Below, one piece after another: positions 24,894 to 34,713 of a stretch of DNA of 35,437 nucleotides. The notes beneath the pieces are model-generated. The model was given only the letters and a program-made list of their open reading frames with translations, was not told the DNA's origin and searched no databases. The translations under genes and the position numbers were made by a program. Position 1 is the stretch's first letter. Every line of letters begins with the position of its first letter. This DNA comes from Limnobaculum eriocheiris (GTDB lineage: Bacteria > Pseudomonadota > Gammaproteobacteria > Enterobacterales > Enterobacteriaceae), in contig NZ_JAJNAG010000034.1 of assembly GCF_021010575.1 (NCBI RefSeq), forward strand, positions 1 through 35,437, in the 5' to 3' direction.

Positions 24894-25035
24894 TGCTGGC
24901 CTCTCTCAATCGTCAGCTGAATTCCAGTGCTCCTAAAGGTCAAAAGATTAAGGTCAAAATATTAGGGATAAAAGCGGCTTTGTTATTACTTTAGCCGCAG
25001 TTATTATGTTTTTTCATCAATCACTTCATCATTCT

Positions 25036-25064
25036 CTTGAAAAACCTCACCTTAATCCCCATCT
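25036..25064 (+). promoter_or_regulatory. Sigma-32 heat-shock promoter of htpG
   Basis: CTTGAAA (25036-25042) and CCCCATCT (25057-25064) are separated by 14 bases, an essentially perfect match to the RpoH consensus. Transcription would start near 25071, about 65 bases before htpG. htpG is a known heat-shock gene. Confidence 0.93.
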
Positions 25065-25135
25065 GTTTACCATTCCCATAGCGTTCAGGGCATGTAGACA
25101 TCTGCCTGAGTAAAATCAAGTAATTGAGGTAAGTA

Positions 25136-27019
25136 ATGAGCATGAAAAGTCAGGAAACCAGAGGATTTCAGTCAGAAGTTAAGCAGTTACTGCATTTGAT
25201 GATTCACTCTCTCTACTCCAATAAAGAGATCTTTTTGCGTGAGTTGATATCTAACGCCTCCGATGCGGCGGACAAATTACGTTTTCGCGCGCTTTCTAAT
25301 GCAGATTTATATGAAGGTAACGGCGAACTTGGTGTGCGGGTGTCGGTTGATAAAGAGAAGCGTATTCTGACCCTGAGTGATAACGGCATCGGTATGACCC
25401 GGGATGAGGTCATTGATAATCTGGGTACTATCGCGAAATCAGGAACAAAAGCCTTTCTGGAGTCGATGGGTAGCGATCAGGCAAAAGACAGCCAACTGAT
25501 TGGTCAGTTTGGGGTTGGTTTTTATTCGGCTTTTATCGTTGCGGATAAAGTGACGGTTCGTACTCGTGCCGCAGGGGCAGCAGAAGACCAGGGCGTTTTC
25601 TGGGAATCAGCGGGTGAAGGCGAATATACCATTGCCGATATCAGCAAAGCCGATCGCGGTACTGAAATTACATTGCACCTGCGTGAAGGGGAAGATGAGT
25701 TTCTGGATGACTGGCGCGTGCGTTCCATTATCAGTAAATACTCCGACCACATTGCATTACCGGTAGAAATTCAGGTTACCGCAGAGAAAGAGGGTGAAGA
25801 ACCGGTTGTTAGCTGGGAAAAAATTAATAAAGCTCAGGCGCTGTGGACCCGCAATAAAGCGGAAGTGACAGATGAAGAGTATAACGAATTTTATAAGCAC
25901 GTTTCCCATGACTTTAGCGACCCGCTGGCCTGGAGCCACAATCGGGTAGAAGGTAAACAAGAGTATACCAGCCTGCTGTATATCCCTTCTCAGGCTCCCT
26001 GGGATCTATGGAACCGCGACCATAAGCATGGACTGAAGCTGTACGTACAGCGCGTATTCATTATGGATGATGCCGAACAGTTTATGCCGAACTACTTGCG
26101 TTTTGTTCGCGGTCTGATTGACTCTAATGATTTACCGCTGAACGTATCCCGTGAGATTCTGCAAGATAACCGCATTACTCAAAGCCTGCGCAATGCCTGT
26201 ACTAAGCGGGTTCTGCAAATGCTGGAAAAGCTGGCTAAGAATGACGCAGACAAGTACCAGCAGTTCTGGCAGCAGTTTGGTTTAGTGTTAAAAGAAGGTC
26301 CGGCAGAAGACGGTTCCAACCGTGAGACCATTGCCAGCCTGTTACGCTTTGCCTCCACCCATAATGACAGTGATGCACAAACCGTTTCACTGGCTGATTA
26401 CATCAGCCGTATGCAAGAAGGTCAGGAGAAGATTTACTACATTACCGCGGATAGCTACGCAGCAGCAAAAAACAGCCCGCATCTGGAGCTGTTCCGTAAA
26501 AAAGGTATTGAAGTTCTGCTGTTATCCGACCGTATTGATGAGTGGATGATGAGCTATCTGACCGAGTTTGACGGTAAGTCATTCCAGTCCGTTAGCAAAG
26601 CCGATGAAGCACTGGATAAGCTGGCCGATGCGGAAACCGAAGAGCAGAAAGAGGCTGAAAAAGCGCTGGAACCTTTTGTTGACCGCACCAAAACCCTGTT
26701 AGGGGATAGAGTGAAAGAAGTTCGCCTGACCCATCGCTTAACCGATACGCCAGCGGTGGTGACTACGGATGCCGATGAAATGTCGACCCAAATGGCTAAA
26801 CTGTTTGCGGCAGCAGGTCAGAAAGCACCAGAAGTGAAATACATCTTTGAGCTGAATCCGGACCATGCACTGGTTAAACGCGCATCAGAAGTTACCGATG
26901 ATGCAACCTTTGGTGAGTGGATTGAGTTACTGTTAGATCAGGCATTACTGGCAGAAAAGGGCAGTCTGGACGATCCAAACAGCTTTATCCGCCGTATGAA
27001 CCAACTACTGTTGAAGTAA
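25136..27019 (+). CDS. htpG: Molecular chaperone HtpG (Hsp90)
   Basis: A 627-residue cytosolic Hsp90 ATPase. The N-terminal GHKL ATP site is visible in [20 protein letters not shown] and [11 protein letters not shown]. The middle domain with [18 protein letters not shown] and NVSREILQ and the C-terminal dimerisation domain follow to the end. The first ATG has GAGG six bases ahead. A second ATG two codons later (25142) aligns with the E. coli start MKGQETRGFQ, so either may be used. Driven by the sigma-32 promoter at 25036 and closed by a hairpin at 27045. Confidence 0.97.
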   Translation: MSMKSQETRGFQSEVKQLLHLMIHSLYSNKEIFLRELISNASDAADKLRFRALSNADLYEGNGELGVRVSVDKEKRILTLSDNGIGMTRDEVIDNLGTIAKSGTKAFLESMGSDQAKDSQLIGQFGVGFYSAFIVADKVTVRTRAAGAAEDQGVFWESAGEGEYTIADISKADRGTEITLHLREGEDEFLDDWRVRSIISKYSDHIALPVEIQVTAEKEGEEPVVSWEKINKAQALWTRNKAEVTDEEYNEFYKHVSHDFSDPLAWSHNRVEGKQEYTSLLYIPSQAPWDLWNRDHKHGLKLYVQRVFIMDDAEQFMPNYLRFVRGLIDSNDLPLNVSREILQDNRITQSLRNACTKRVLQMLEKLAKNDADKYQQFWQQFGLVLKEGPAEDGSNRETIASLLRFASTHNDSDAQTVSLADYISRMQEGQEKIYYITADSYAAAKNSPHLELFRKKGIEVLLLSDRIDEWMMSYLTEFDGKSFQSVSKADEALDKLADAETEEQKEAEKALEPFVDRTKTLLGDRVKEVRLTHRLTDTPAVVTTDADEMSTQMAKLFAAAGQKAPEVKYIFELNPDHALVKRASEVTDDATFGEWIELLLDQALLAEKGSLDDPNSFIRRMNQLLLK

Positions 27020-27044
27020 TGATAGTAGAAAGTTAACCGCGCTA

Positions 27045-27073
27045 AACAGGCCGATAGTCCATATCGGCCTGTT
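27045..27073 (+). terminator. Terminator after htpG
   Basis: AACAGGCCGATA / TATCGGCCTGTT is a perfect 12-bp stem with a five-base loop, followed by AATTTTA. It lies 25 bases after the htpG stop. Confidence 0.8.
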
Positions 27074-27262
27074 AATTTTATAACCATACGGGAAATAAAA
27101 TCAGTGAAAATACAAAAATAGTATATTTATTTCAGTGGGTTAATATGCGTTTTTGTTTATTATGGTCTTTGTCTCTGCTCAATCTGCCTCTTGAGCATCC
27201 TGACGTAGGGTGATAAGGTTCGCTGGTTTTTCATAATTTTTATATAAAAGCTAAAATTCTAG

Positions 27263-27919
<657 letters not shown>

Positions 27920-27940
27920 TTCCCTGAAGGTTTAAAGAAT

Positions 27941-27964
27941 TAAAGGCGGCTCTGGCCGCCTTTA
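27941..27964 (+). terminator. Terminator of adk
   Basis: TAAAGGCGGC / GCCGCCTTTA is a perfect 10-bp stem with loop TCTG, the right arm ending in TTTATTG. It is 22 bases after the adk stop. Confidence 0.9.
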
Positions 27965-28011
27965 TTGTATATTAAACTGAATGTGTGTCAGATAATTTAA
28001 GGATAAATGAA

Positions 28012-28233
28012 ATGACTCCATATGTTCGCCTGTTGTTAATTGCCGCATAATTAGCTGGAACCAGCGCATGCAGCATTCATCCCGAAGCTGAGTCAATGGA
28101 AACGCTTCCGGAGGTGTTGTCTTGCATATCAGCCGAAGAAGATGACGGTACTGTTGCCTGCGTTAATTACGCTCCGGATGAAAGTTTTGATAATGGTCCT
28201 GGAGTACAGGATGCCGTGGCTGATGCGCTATAA
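28012..28233 (+). pseudogene. Small lipoprotein gene with a premature stop
   Basis: From ATG 28012, preceded by AAGGA eight bases ahead, the frame reads MTPYVRLLLIAA, then TAA at 28048-28050, then LAGTSAC and about 55 more codons to a TAA at 28231. Together the parts make a lipoprotein signal peptide with the lipobox Cys after the stop, and an acidic mature region (PEAESMETLPEVLSCISAEE). This is a lipoprotein of about 72 residues broken by one nonsense change (for example from TTA or CAA). Read-through or a sequencing error is also possible. No family is recognised. The rest of the 392-base adk-hemH gap shows nothing more than a TATAAT at 28314-28319. Confidence 0.6.
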
Positions 28234-28356
28234 CTGGCGGGTTTAAACCTCAGACTATCGCAACGGATGCCATAATCAATCAAGATAGGGAAGCAATCCG
28301 CAGAGTGAGCCAGTATAATATTAACCCATCACCGCTAACCGTTATCCCAGGAAATT

Positions 28357-29361
28357 ATGTCATCAGAATTCATAACCGATCGCGTTAATTCCCCGCTGAA
28401 TCAGCCTAAAACTGGCATATTACTGGTTAATTTGGGTACGCCCGATGCACCCACCGCTGCCGCGGTAAAACGCTATTTGACTCAGTTTTTACAGGATCGT
28501 CGGGTTGTGGACCTTAACCCCTTGGTATGGTCTTTGATACTGAAAGGGGTGATTCTGCCGCGTAGGGCGCCCAGAGTGGCAAAACTCTATCATGAGGTCT
28601 GGATGGAGGAGGGCTCTCCGCTTCTGGTTTACAGCCAACGCCAGCAACGGGCATTGGCCGCTCGTTTACCTCAAACGCCGGTAGAACTGGCAATGACCTA
28701 TGGTTCTCCCTCCGTTAAGCAGGCGCTCGACCGGTTACAAAGCCAGAGTATTAAGCGCTTAGTGGTATTGCCACTCTATCCCCAATACTCTTGTTCAACC
28801 ACAGCGGCTGCCTGGGATGCACTCTCAGCCGAACTGGCTAATCGTCGTGACCTGCCGGACATTTCGTTTATTCGTGATTATGCGGAGCACCCGCTTTATA
28901 TCGCAGCATTAGCGCGTTCTATTCGGACATCGTTTGAGCGCTATGGCAAACCCGATTTGCTGCTGTTTTCTTATCACGGTATCCCACAGCGCTATGCGGA
29001 TGAAGGTGATGATTATCCCCTGCGTTGTGAAGCGACTACCAGAGAGGTTGTCACTGCCCTAGGGCTGGCGCCTTCAGAGTACAAAATGACCTATCAGTCG
29101 CGTTTTGGCCGTGAGGTTTGGTTACAGCCTTATACCGACCAAACCATGCGGTCGCTACCATCTCAGGGTGTCAAATCTATACAGGTGATTTGCCCGGGCT
29201 TTGCATCAGACTGTCTGGAAACCATTGAAGAAATTGAGCAGCAGAACAGAGCTTTTTTTCTGGAAAACGGCGGGGAGAGTTATCACTATATTCCTGCATT
29301 AAATGACAGCACTGAGCATATCGATCTGTTTGAGGCATTGGTTACCGAGCGCGGTTTATAG
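28357..29361 (+). CDS. hemH: Ferrochelatase
   Basis: A 334-residue enzyme that inserts ferrous iron into protoporphyrin IX in the last step of haem synthesis. The catalytic His207 lies in [12 protein letters not shown] and the conserved acidic helix in [15 protein letters not shown]. The N-terminal [14 protein letters not shown] motif is intact. The protein is slightly longer than the 320-residue E. coli enzyme because of an extended N-terminus. An AGGAAA ribosome site precedes the ATG. K-12 has aes and gsk between hemH and ybaL; here the convergent ybaL follows directly. Confidence 0.97.
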   Translation: MSSEFITDRVNSPLNQPKTGILLVNLGTPDAPTAAAVKRYLTQFLQDRRVVDLNPLVWSLILKGVILPRRAPRVAKLYHEVWMEEGSPLLVYSQRQQRALAARLPQTPVELAMTYGSPSVKQALDRLQSQSIKRLVVLPLYPQYSCSTTAAAWDALSAELANRRDLPDISFIRDYAEHPLYIAALARSIRTSFERYGKPDLLLFSYHGIPQRYADEGDDYPLRCEATTREVVTALGLAPSEYKMTYQSRFGREVWLQPYTDQTMRSLPSQGVKSIQVICPGFASDCLETIEEIEQQNRAFFLENGGESYHYIPALNDSTEHIDLFEALVTERGL

Positions 29362-29380
29362 TTAATTGGGTATAAAATAA

Positions 29381-29415
29381 AGGCCAGCGCTTGCCAAACG
29401 GCAGGTCACTGGCCT
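29381..29415. terminator. Shared terminator between hemH and ybaL
   Basis: AGGCCAG / CTGGCCT encloses an inner TTGCC / GGCAG stem around AAAC. On the minus strand it runs into TTATTTTA, so it suits ybaL best, and it may stop both converging transcripts. Confidence 0.7.
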
Positions 29416-29433
29416 GATAATGATGACGGCAGG

Positions 29434-31131
29434 TTAAATAGGACAACCTTCCATCATGGTATCTTTTTTGTTTTCTCTGTCCTGATATAACTCATCAATC
29501 ATACCTTGTGCGATTTCACGCTCACCCATAATCACATGATTTGCGCCACGCTCTGAAATGTACTCTACTTCGTCATCGTAATGGGCACGGGCGATAATCA
29601 ACAGGTCAGGACGCTGGGAGCGGGCATAGGCCACAATTTCACCAGCTTCATAACCGTTAGGGGTGGTCACCAGCAGACAGTTGGCGCAGTCCAGTCGTGC
29701 CAGCATCATAATTTCATGGTTACCGGCATTGCCCAGTACGGTACTGATATCCCGCTCCCGCAGAATTTCTACCCGCGACAGTGAGTTTTCAACCACCACT
29801 AATGGAATATCCTGATCGTGCAGGCGTTCACAAAGAATATTGCCAACCCGACCATAGCCAACCAGAATTACGTGGTTACACATATCCACCGGAACCTGTG
29901 CCACTTCTTCTTCCACCACCTCTTCGATAATCTGGTCTTCAATGGTTTCAGTTTTAGCCAAATATTGCCCTACCAGATTAAACCCCAGTGGGTTAAGCAG
30001 AATAGAAAGAATGGCACCGGCCAGAATCAAACTCTGACCATCTTTATTCAGTACCCCTAATGCAACCCCCATACTTGCCAGAATAAAGGCAAATTCCCCA
30101 ATTTGTGCCAGACTGGCAGAGATAGTTAATGCAGTACGTTTTGAGTGACCAAACATACGTACAATCAGAAAAGCAGCAATAGACTTGCCCAGTACGATAA
30201 TCACTAATGTACCCAGAACGGCTAACGGCTGTTCAATCAGCGTCATTGGCTCAAACAGCATACCAACGGAGACAAAGAACAGTACCGCAAACGCATCGCG
30301 TAGCGGCAGGGTGTTTTGCGCCGCCCGGTGGCTCAGTTCGGATTCGTTAAGCACCATACCGGCAAAGAACGCGCCAAGCGCAAATGAAGCGCCAAACAGC
30401 TGCACAGAGCCGTAGGCGATTCCCATAGCGATAGCCAGAACCGAAAGGGTAAACAGCTCGTTGGAGCCGGTACCGGCACTTTTTGCCAGTAACCACGGCA
30501 CCACCCGACGACCTACGACAATCATCAGCACAATAAAGGCAATCACTTTACCAAGGGTTATGCTCAGAGAAACGGCCAGATTGGTAAAGTCACTGTGCCC
30601 TTGTTGCATAATGCCGGTGATGGCCGGTAACAGAACCAATGCCAGTACCATGGCTAAATCTTCTACAATCAGCCAGCCAATAGCGATTTTTCCCCGCTGA
30701 CTTTCAATCAGCTGTCTCTCTTCAAGCGCTCGCAGTAACACCACGGTGCTGGCGGTGGAAAGACAGAGTCCAAATACGATACCGATCATCAGATCCCAGC
30801 CTAATCCATAAGCCAGGCCCATACCCAGTAGCGTTGCGACGGCTATTTGCACAATAGCGCCGGGAATCGCAATCTTTTTTACTGAAAGGAGGTCTTTAAG
30901 GGAGAAGTGCAAACCTACACCAAACATCAGCAGGATAACGCCAACTTCGGCTAACTGATGGGCTAAGGCTTCATCAGCGACAAATCCTGGAGTATGTTTA
31001 CCCGCGACAATTCCTGCAATCAGATACCCTACCAGAGGGGAAATTCGCAGGCGATTGGCGATAAGGCCGAAAATAAAGGCCAGTACCAGGCCTCCGGCAA
31101 TGGTGGTAATGAGTGGTGTAGAATGATCCAT
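29434..31131 (-). CDS. ybaL: YbaL, CPA2-family cation/proton antiporter
   Basis: A 565-residue membrane protein, close in length and sequence to E. coli YbaL (558). Residues 1-385 form about twelve spans of the monovalent cation:proton antiporter-2 (KefB/KefC-like) family, with GIVFGLCLSTASTVVLLRAL, WLIVEDLAMVL and ASFALGAFFAGMVLNE. An acidic linker (EDQIIEEVVEEEVAQ) leads to a cytosolic RCK/TrkA-N domain with the nucleotide-binding GYGRVG (near residue 426). Substrate is not settled; potassium or proton exchange is inferred from the family. The gene is last on its strand before the shared terminator. Confidence 0.92.
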   Translation of the reverse strand: MDHSTPLITTIAGGLVLAFIFGLIANRLRISPLVGYLIAGIVAGKHTPGFVADEALAHQLAEVGVILLMFGVGLHFSLKDLLSVKKIAIPGAIVQIAVATLLGMGLAYGLGWDLMIGIVFGLCLSTASTVVLLRALEERQLIESQRGKIAIGWLIVEDLAMVLALVLLPAITGIMQQGHSDFTNLAVSLSITLGKVIAFIVLMIVVGRRVVPWLLAKSAGTGSNELFTLSVLAIAMGIAYGSVQLFGASFALGAFFAGMVLNESELSHRAAQNTLPLRDAFAVLFFVSVGMLFEPMTLIEQPLAVLGTLVIIVLGKSIAAFLIVRMFGHSKRTALTISASLAQIGEFAFILASMGVALGVLNKDGQSLILAGAILSILLNPLGFNLVGQYLAKTETIEDQIIEEVVEEEVAQVPVDMCNHVILVGYGRVGNILCERLHDQDIPLVVVENSLSRVEILRERDISTVLGNAGNHEIMMLARLDCANCLLVTTPNGYEAGEIVAYARSQRPDLLIIARAHYDDEVEYISERGANHVIMGEREIAQGMIDELYQDRENKKDTMMEGCPI

Positions 31132-31351
31132 TAACGCTCCTTTTTGTTGTGGGGAAAAGGGGACGTTTTAATTTTATGGTATTTATCGTACTTTTGCTTG
31201 GGAATGTTTACTGTTTATGAAAAAAATTATCAATTAATTAATGAATCAATTAAAGAGGGCTATTTATACAATATTGAACAATTATCATCATGCTCTATAA
31301 GGTTTTTTCATGAAAAGAAAATTTTTTTAAACGTAGTAGGTAGCCAGATTA

Positions 31352-32569
31352 CTACACCTTATTCTCAATATTTGGCAGCAGAGCGGTTAAAATTCCCAGC
31401 AGAGGAAGGAAAGCACATATATGGTATACCGTCTCTATACTGGTTTGGTCAGCAACATAGCCAAGTGCCGCAGCTCCCAGCCCTCCCATGCCAAAAGAGA
31501 GTCCAAAGAATAAACCGGAAACCATACCGATTTTCCCCGGAATTAGCTCCTGGGCATACACCAAAATGGCAGAAAAGGCGGAAGCCATAACCAGACCAAT
31601 AATCACGGTCAGAATACCGGTCCAGTAGAGAGAAACATAGGGCAAAATGAGAGTAAAGGGTGCTGCACCAAGGATAGAGGCCCAAATTACATACTTACGC
31701 CCAATTTTATCACCAACAGGCCCGCCAATAATGGTTCCGGCAGCAATAGCAAATAAGAAAAAAAATAAATGAATTTGAGCATTTTGCAGGCTAACACCGA
31801 ACTTATGCATCAGATAAAAGGTGTAATAACTGCTAATGCTGGCCAGATAGAAATATTTGGAGAAGATCAGCGAAAGTAGAATAAATAGCGAAAAGGCAAT
31901 GGTGCTATTGGGTAATTTCTGTGCGGTTGACGGTCGTAATGGTTTTCCGCCGTTACTACGTTGTTGTGTCTGATACCAACGGCCAATTTGTAATAACACT
32001 ACGATAGCCAGTAAAGGCGCGATAGTAAACCAGGTTAATGTACCTTTGCCATAAGGTGCAATAAACGCCGCTGCCAGTAATGGCCCCAATGAGGCGCCAA
32101 AGTTGCCACCAACCTGAAAGATAGACTGGGCCATACCGTGGCGCCCGCCGGAAGCCATACGGGCAACCCGGGATGATTCAGGGTGGAATACCGAAGAGCC
32201 GGTACCTACCAGCGCAGCGGCTATCAGTACCATATGAAAGTTTGAGGCATAAGCCAGCAATAGCAAACCAACCAGAGTAAAAGTCATCCCGACCGGTAGC
32301 GAGAACGGTTTAGGGTGCTTATCGGTATAGAGTCCGATTAACGGCTGTAATAATGAAGCGGTTAACTGGTAGGTCAGGGTAATTAAGCCTATCTGACCAA
32401 ATGACAGTGAAAACTCACCTTGTAACATTGGGTAGATGGCAATAATCAGCGATTGGGTCATGTCATTCAGCAAATGAGAAACGCTGATTGCGCCTAATAT
32501 GCGAAATGATGTTTTACGCGAATTATCCACCGCAGGTGGCAATGTATCGGTACTGGTTTGATTTGTCAT
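31352..32569 (-). CDS. fsr: Fosmidomycin-resistance-type MFS exporter Fsr
   Basis: A 405-residue major facilitator of twelve spans, against 406 in E. coli Fsr, with strong similarity (LVGTGSSVFHPESSRVARM, GGRHGMAQSIFQVGGNFG, IFSKYFYLASISSYYTFYLM read in pieces). When overproduced, E. coli Fsr confers fosmidomycin resistance; its natural substrate is unclear. A longer frame starts at 32611, but that ATG is only seven bases past a 16-bp hairpin and adds residues foreign to the family. The start MTNQTS at 32569 gives the family length, although its ribosome site is weak. K-12 places ushA after fsr; it is absent here. Confidence 0.9.
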   Translation of the reverse strand: MTNQTSTDTLPPAVDNSRKTSFRILGAISVSHLLNDMTQSLIIAIYPMLQGEFSLSFGQIGLITLTYQLTASLLQPLIGLYTDKHPKPFSLPVGMTFTLVGLLLLAYASNFHMVLIAAALVGTGSSVFHPESSRVARMASGGRHGMAQSIFQVGGNFGASLGPLLAAAFIAPYGKGTLTWFTIAPLLAIVVLLQIGRWYQTQQRSNGGKPLRPSTAQKLPNSTIAFSLFILLSLIFSKYFYLASISSYYTFYLMHKFGVSLQNAQIHLFFFLFAIAAGTIIGGPVGDKIGRKYVIWASILGAAPFTLILPYVSLYWTGILTVIIGLVMASAFSAILVYAQELIPGKIGMVSGLFFGLSFGMGGLGAAALGYVADQTSIETVYHICAFLPLLGILTALLPNIENKV

Positions 32570-32618
32570 AGTATTCGCTATTTTTGCTGAAGATGCCTTA
32601 GAACATAGCACTGACCCA

Positions 32619-32664
32619 AAGCATAACCGATAAAACCCTGAACCGGACTTTATCGGTTATGCTT
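32619..32664. repeat. 16-bp perfect inverted repeat upstream of fsr
   Basis: AAGCATAACCGATAAA (32619-32634) and TTTATCGGTTATGCTT (32649-32664) pair perfectly around a 14-base loop. It lies between ybaK and fsr, in the fsr leader or promoter. No T-tract follows on either side, so it is not a typical terminator. A strong operator, an RNA switch or a small palindromic repeat element are the options. Confidence 0.75.
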
Positions 32665-32751
32665 AGTTAAATGGGTGTGAAGTCAGTATAGCGTGGTGGT
32701 TATCGGCATTAAAAGCGTTATTGCGTGTTAAATCACCATTTCTGTGGGGAG

Positions 32752-33234
32752 TTAACGACCTTCTGCTGCAATAGGGGCAAAGGTGGCCGAAGTTAGACGA
32801 CACAGGTCCGCCGGTGCCAGTTCAATATCTAATCCACGTTTCCCTCCAGAGATATATATGGTGGGAAACGCTTCGGCTCCGGCATCGATAACCGTCGATA
32901 GTCGTTTCTTCTGCCCTAATGGGCTGATGCCACCAATCAGATAACCGGTAACCCGTTGAGCCTGCATAGGATCGGCCATCTCTACTTTTTTAGCTGACAG
33001 CGCTTTAGCCATCTTTTTCAGATCCAGCATGCCGGATACCGGTACAACCGCCACGGCTAACTGTTTGATATCACCATTTATGCTGACTAACAGGGTTTTA
33101 TATACGCGTTTGGCATCCAGACCCAGTTTGTTAACCGCCTCGTCACCAAAATTGGTTTCGTTAGGGTCATGATCGTAAGGATGTAGGGTGTGGTTTACCT
33201 TTTGTTTTTTTAACAGATCAACTGCGGGCGTCAT
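32752..33234 (-). CDS. ybaK: Cys-tRNA(Pro)/Cys-tRNA(Cys) deacylase YbaK
   Basis: A 160-residue trans-editing enzyme that clears cysteine wrongly attached to tRNA-Pro. The essential lysine is at position 46 (KRVYKTLLV), as in other YbaK proteins, and the family motifs [14 protein letters not shown] and [14 protein letters not shown] are present. An AAGG ribosome site precedes the ATG. It lies 45 bases after ybaP on the same strand, as in K-12, and the two are probably co-transcribed. Confidence 0.95.
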   Translation of the reverse strand: MTPAVDLLKKQKVNHTLHPYDHDPNETNFGDEAVNKLGLDAKRVYKTLLVSINGDIKQLAVAVVPVSGMLDLKKMAKALSAKKVEMADPMQAQRVTGYLIGGISPLGQKKRLSTVIDAGAEAFPTIYISGGKRGLDIELAPADLCRLTSATFAPIAAEGR

Positions 33235-33278
33235 AACAAATACCTTTCAGGCTAACTATCAGTAAAATCAACGAATGG

Positions 33279-34115
33279 TTAAAGTGGAGTAGCATTATCA
33301 TAACCGGTTACGCCAGTATTTTCTTTTAATAGCTGTAGCAAATTATGCTCACCAAACAGATGTAAAGCACCGACCACCACCACATACTCCCCTTTTGGCA
33401 GGGCCAGTAGCTGCTGTACCCACTGGCGATTGCGATTGGCAACCATCAGATCGTACAGATCGCCCTCCATACCATAAGGTAAACTCAGAGGTTGATTATT
33501 GGGATGTTGATTTTGCCACCAGCCAATCATGGTTTGCATTAGCTGTTCGTTATCCTGCCAGTGCATGAGTGAATCCTGCAATAAAGGCATGCCATTATTG
33601 GGAAGCTGTTCCAGAAGGTCGAGCTGTTTTTGAGCACCTTCCAGTTCAATAATCTGGATATCATACTGATTGGCTGCCTGTATCACTTGATAGTCAATAC
33701 CATAATCCCCTTGCAGGCCAAACTGCTGTGCCTGGGCGTTTTGTAATACCAACGCCGCCTGCCAGCCTGATTCAGTGGCAATATGTTTAATATCGAGTTT
33801 GAGCTGTTGGCTAATTTTAGTCAGCTCCAGATACTCTGACTCACTCAACCGCTCTGAGAGATGAGGATAATCGTTACGGTTATTAAAATTAACCGGTTTG
33901 GAAATATCGACTTCGACAATGATTCCATCAGCCTGCTTCAGGCGCTCCATCAAGGTTACAGGGAGCGGGGACATGGCTTTGGTGCCCATATGAATACTCC
34001 CCACCAGATGCAACTGACTGCCGTTAGGCATCAACAGATCGTAAGCCGGATAAGCGCAAACCAGTGGCGGTGCTAAACCCAAAACGAGAGCCAGTTTTCG
34101 AAGCGTTTTAATCAT
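33279..34115 (-). CDS. ybaP: TraB/GumN-family protein YbaP
   Basis: A 278-residue exported protein with an N-terminal hydrophobic signal segment (LALVLGLAPPLVCAYP). The two GX2H metal motifs of the TraB/GumN (Tiki-like) superfamily are present: GSIH at 39-42, and GALH near the C-terminus. A Glu in IIVEVD also fits the family. Eukaryotic Tiki proteins of this superfamily are metalloproteases; the bacterial role is not known. The position beside ybaK is the K-12 one. Divergent from the toxin acyltransferase locus. Confidence 0.88.
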   Translation of the reverse strand: MIKTLRKLALVLGLAPPLVCAYPAYDLLMPNGSQLHLVGSIHMGTKAMSPLPVTLMERLKQADGIIVEVDISKPVNFNNRNDYPHLSERLSESEYLELTKISQQLKLDIKHIATESGWQAALVLQNAQAQQFGLQGDYGIDYQVIQAANQYDIQIIELEGAQKQLDLLEQLPNNGMPLLQDSLMHWQDNEQLMQTMIGWWQNQHPNNQPLSLPYGMEGDLYDLMVANRNRQWVQQLLALPKGEYVVVVGALHLFGEHNLLQLLKENTGVTGYDNATPL

Positions 34116-34713
34116 TAGAATCTCAGAGCTACCGTAGTTTAAGGTTATTAGGCATTAACTGTGGGAGGGGATCAAGCAATGGGCTATTTCCTGATGTGAA
34201 AACAAACTGATGAGTCTTAATATTGTAGACTCATTGTGAGTTATCCGGTCGCTTTAACATATTTTTACAAATTCCACCCCCAAATAATCCCCGATTATTC
34301 AGATTGATAGCCATAGTTTTTGCACAACACTTATTTTTCTACTGAAGCGCCTTTTTTCCTCGCAAGAGTATAATTTGCAGACAGTAAAACAATACATCAA
34401 TCTCACATAATATTCTGTTTTATAAAATAAAATGAAATAATAATCTATTGTTATTAGATGGTGACTAAAGTCTAATAAGCGCCTTTTTAAGGCACCCTTC
34501 ATCATTTCTTATAACGGATAAAATTACCACAGATAGGGTATGTCTTTTAAAAACAATTACATCCCCATTGGTCGGAAAGGGAGTTTTTCGCATTTTGGGG
34601 GAGTCATCGCATTACTACCTGTTGGTATTCTCTGCTCAAAACCCGATGACTTCAACACTGACCCGGTGATGTCGGGAGTTCAATTTGAACTGGCCGTATT
34701 AAGGACGATAACA
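34116..34713. other. AT-rich, dyad-rich region before the acyltransferase
   Basis: About 600 bases without a supported gene, clearly more AT-rich than the neighbours up to about 34500. It holds four dyads: ATGAGTCT / AGACTCAT (34210-34234), AATAATC / GATTATT (34283-34299), TTATTAGA / TCTAATAA (34451-34478) and GCCTT / AAGGC (34481-34493). The open frame from 34540 that leads into the acyltransferase has a badly placed ribosome site and no family similarity in its first 58 codons, so I treat it as leader. An acquired, silenced promoter region is likely. Confidence 0.5.

Larger units (their letters stand above)
24590..25135. other. Non-coding region recR-htpG
   Basis: No real gene is visible; short open frames here are broken by palindromes and lack family features. 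The left half (24630-24893) is a chain of hairpins, listed separately. The right part is AT-rich and holds the sigma-32 promoter of htpG. Confidence 0.6.

Noticed and set aside
24643-24994. Overlapping small open frames in the recR-htpG gap
   Set aside because: They run through the hairpin array, so their codons are set by the palindromes; there are no good ribosome sites or protein features.
31144-31590. 148-codon plus-strand open frame
   Set aside because: Its second half is antisense to fsr, a strongly conserved gene, and its first half is AT-rich with no family features.
34540-34713. N-terminal extension of the acyltransferase
   Set aside because: Poor ribosome-site spacing and no similarity to HlyC-type proteins; the internal ATG is better supported.
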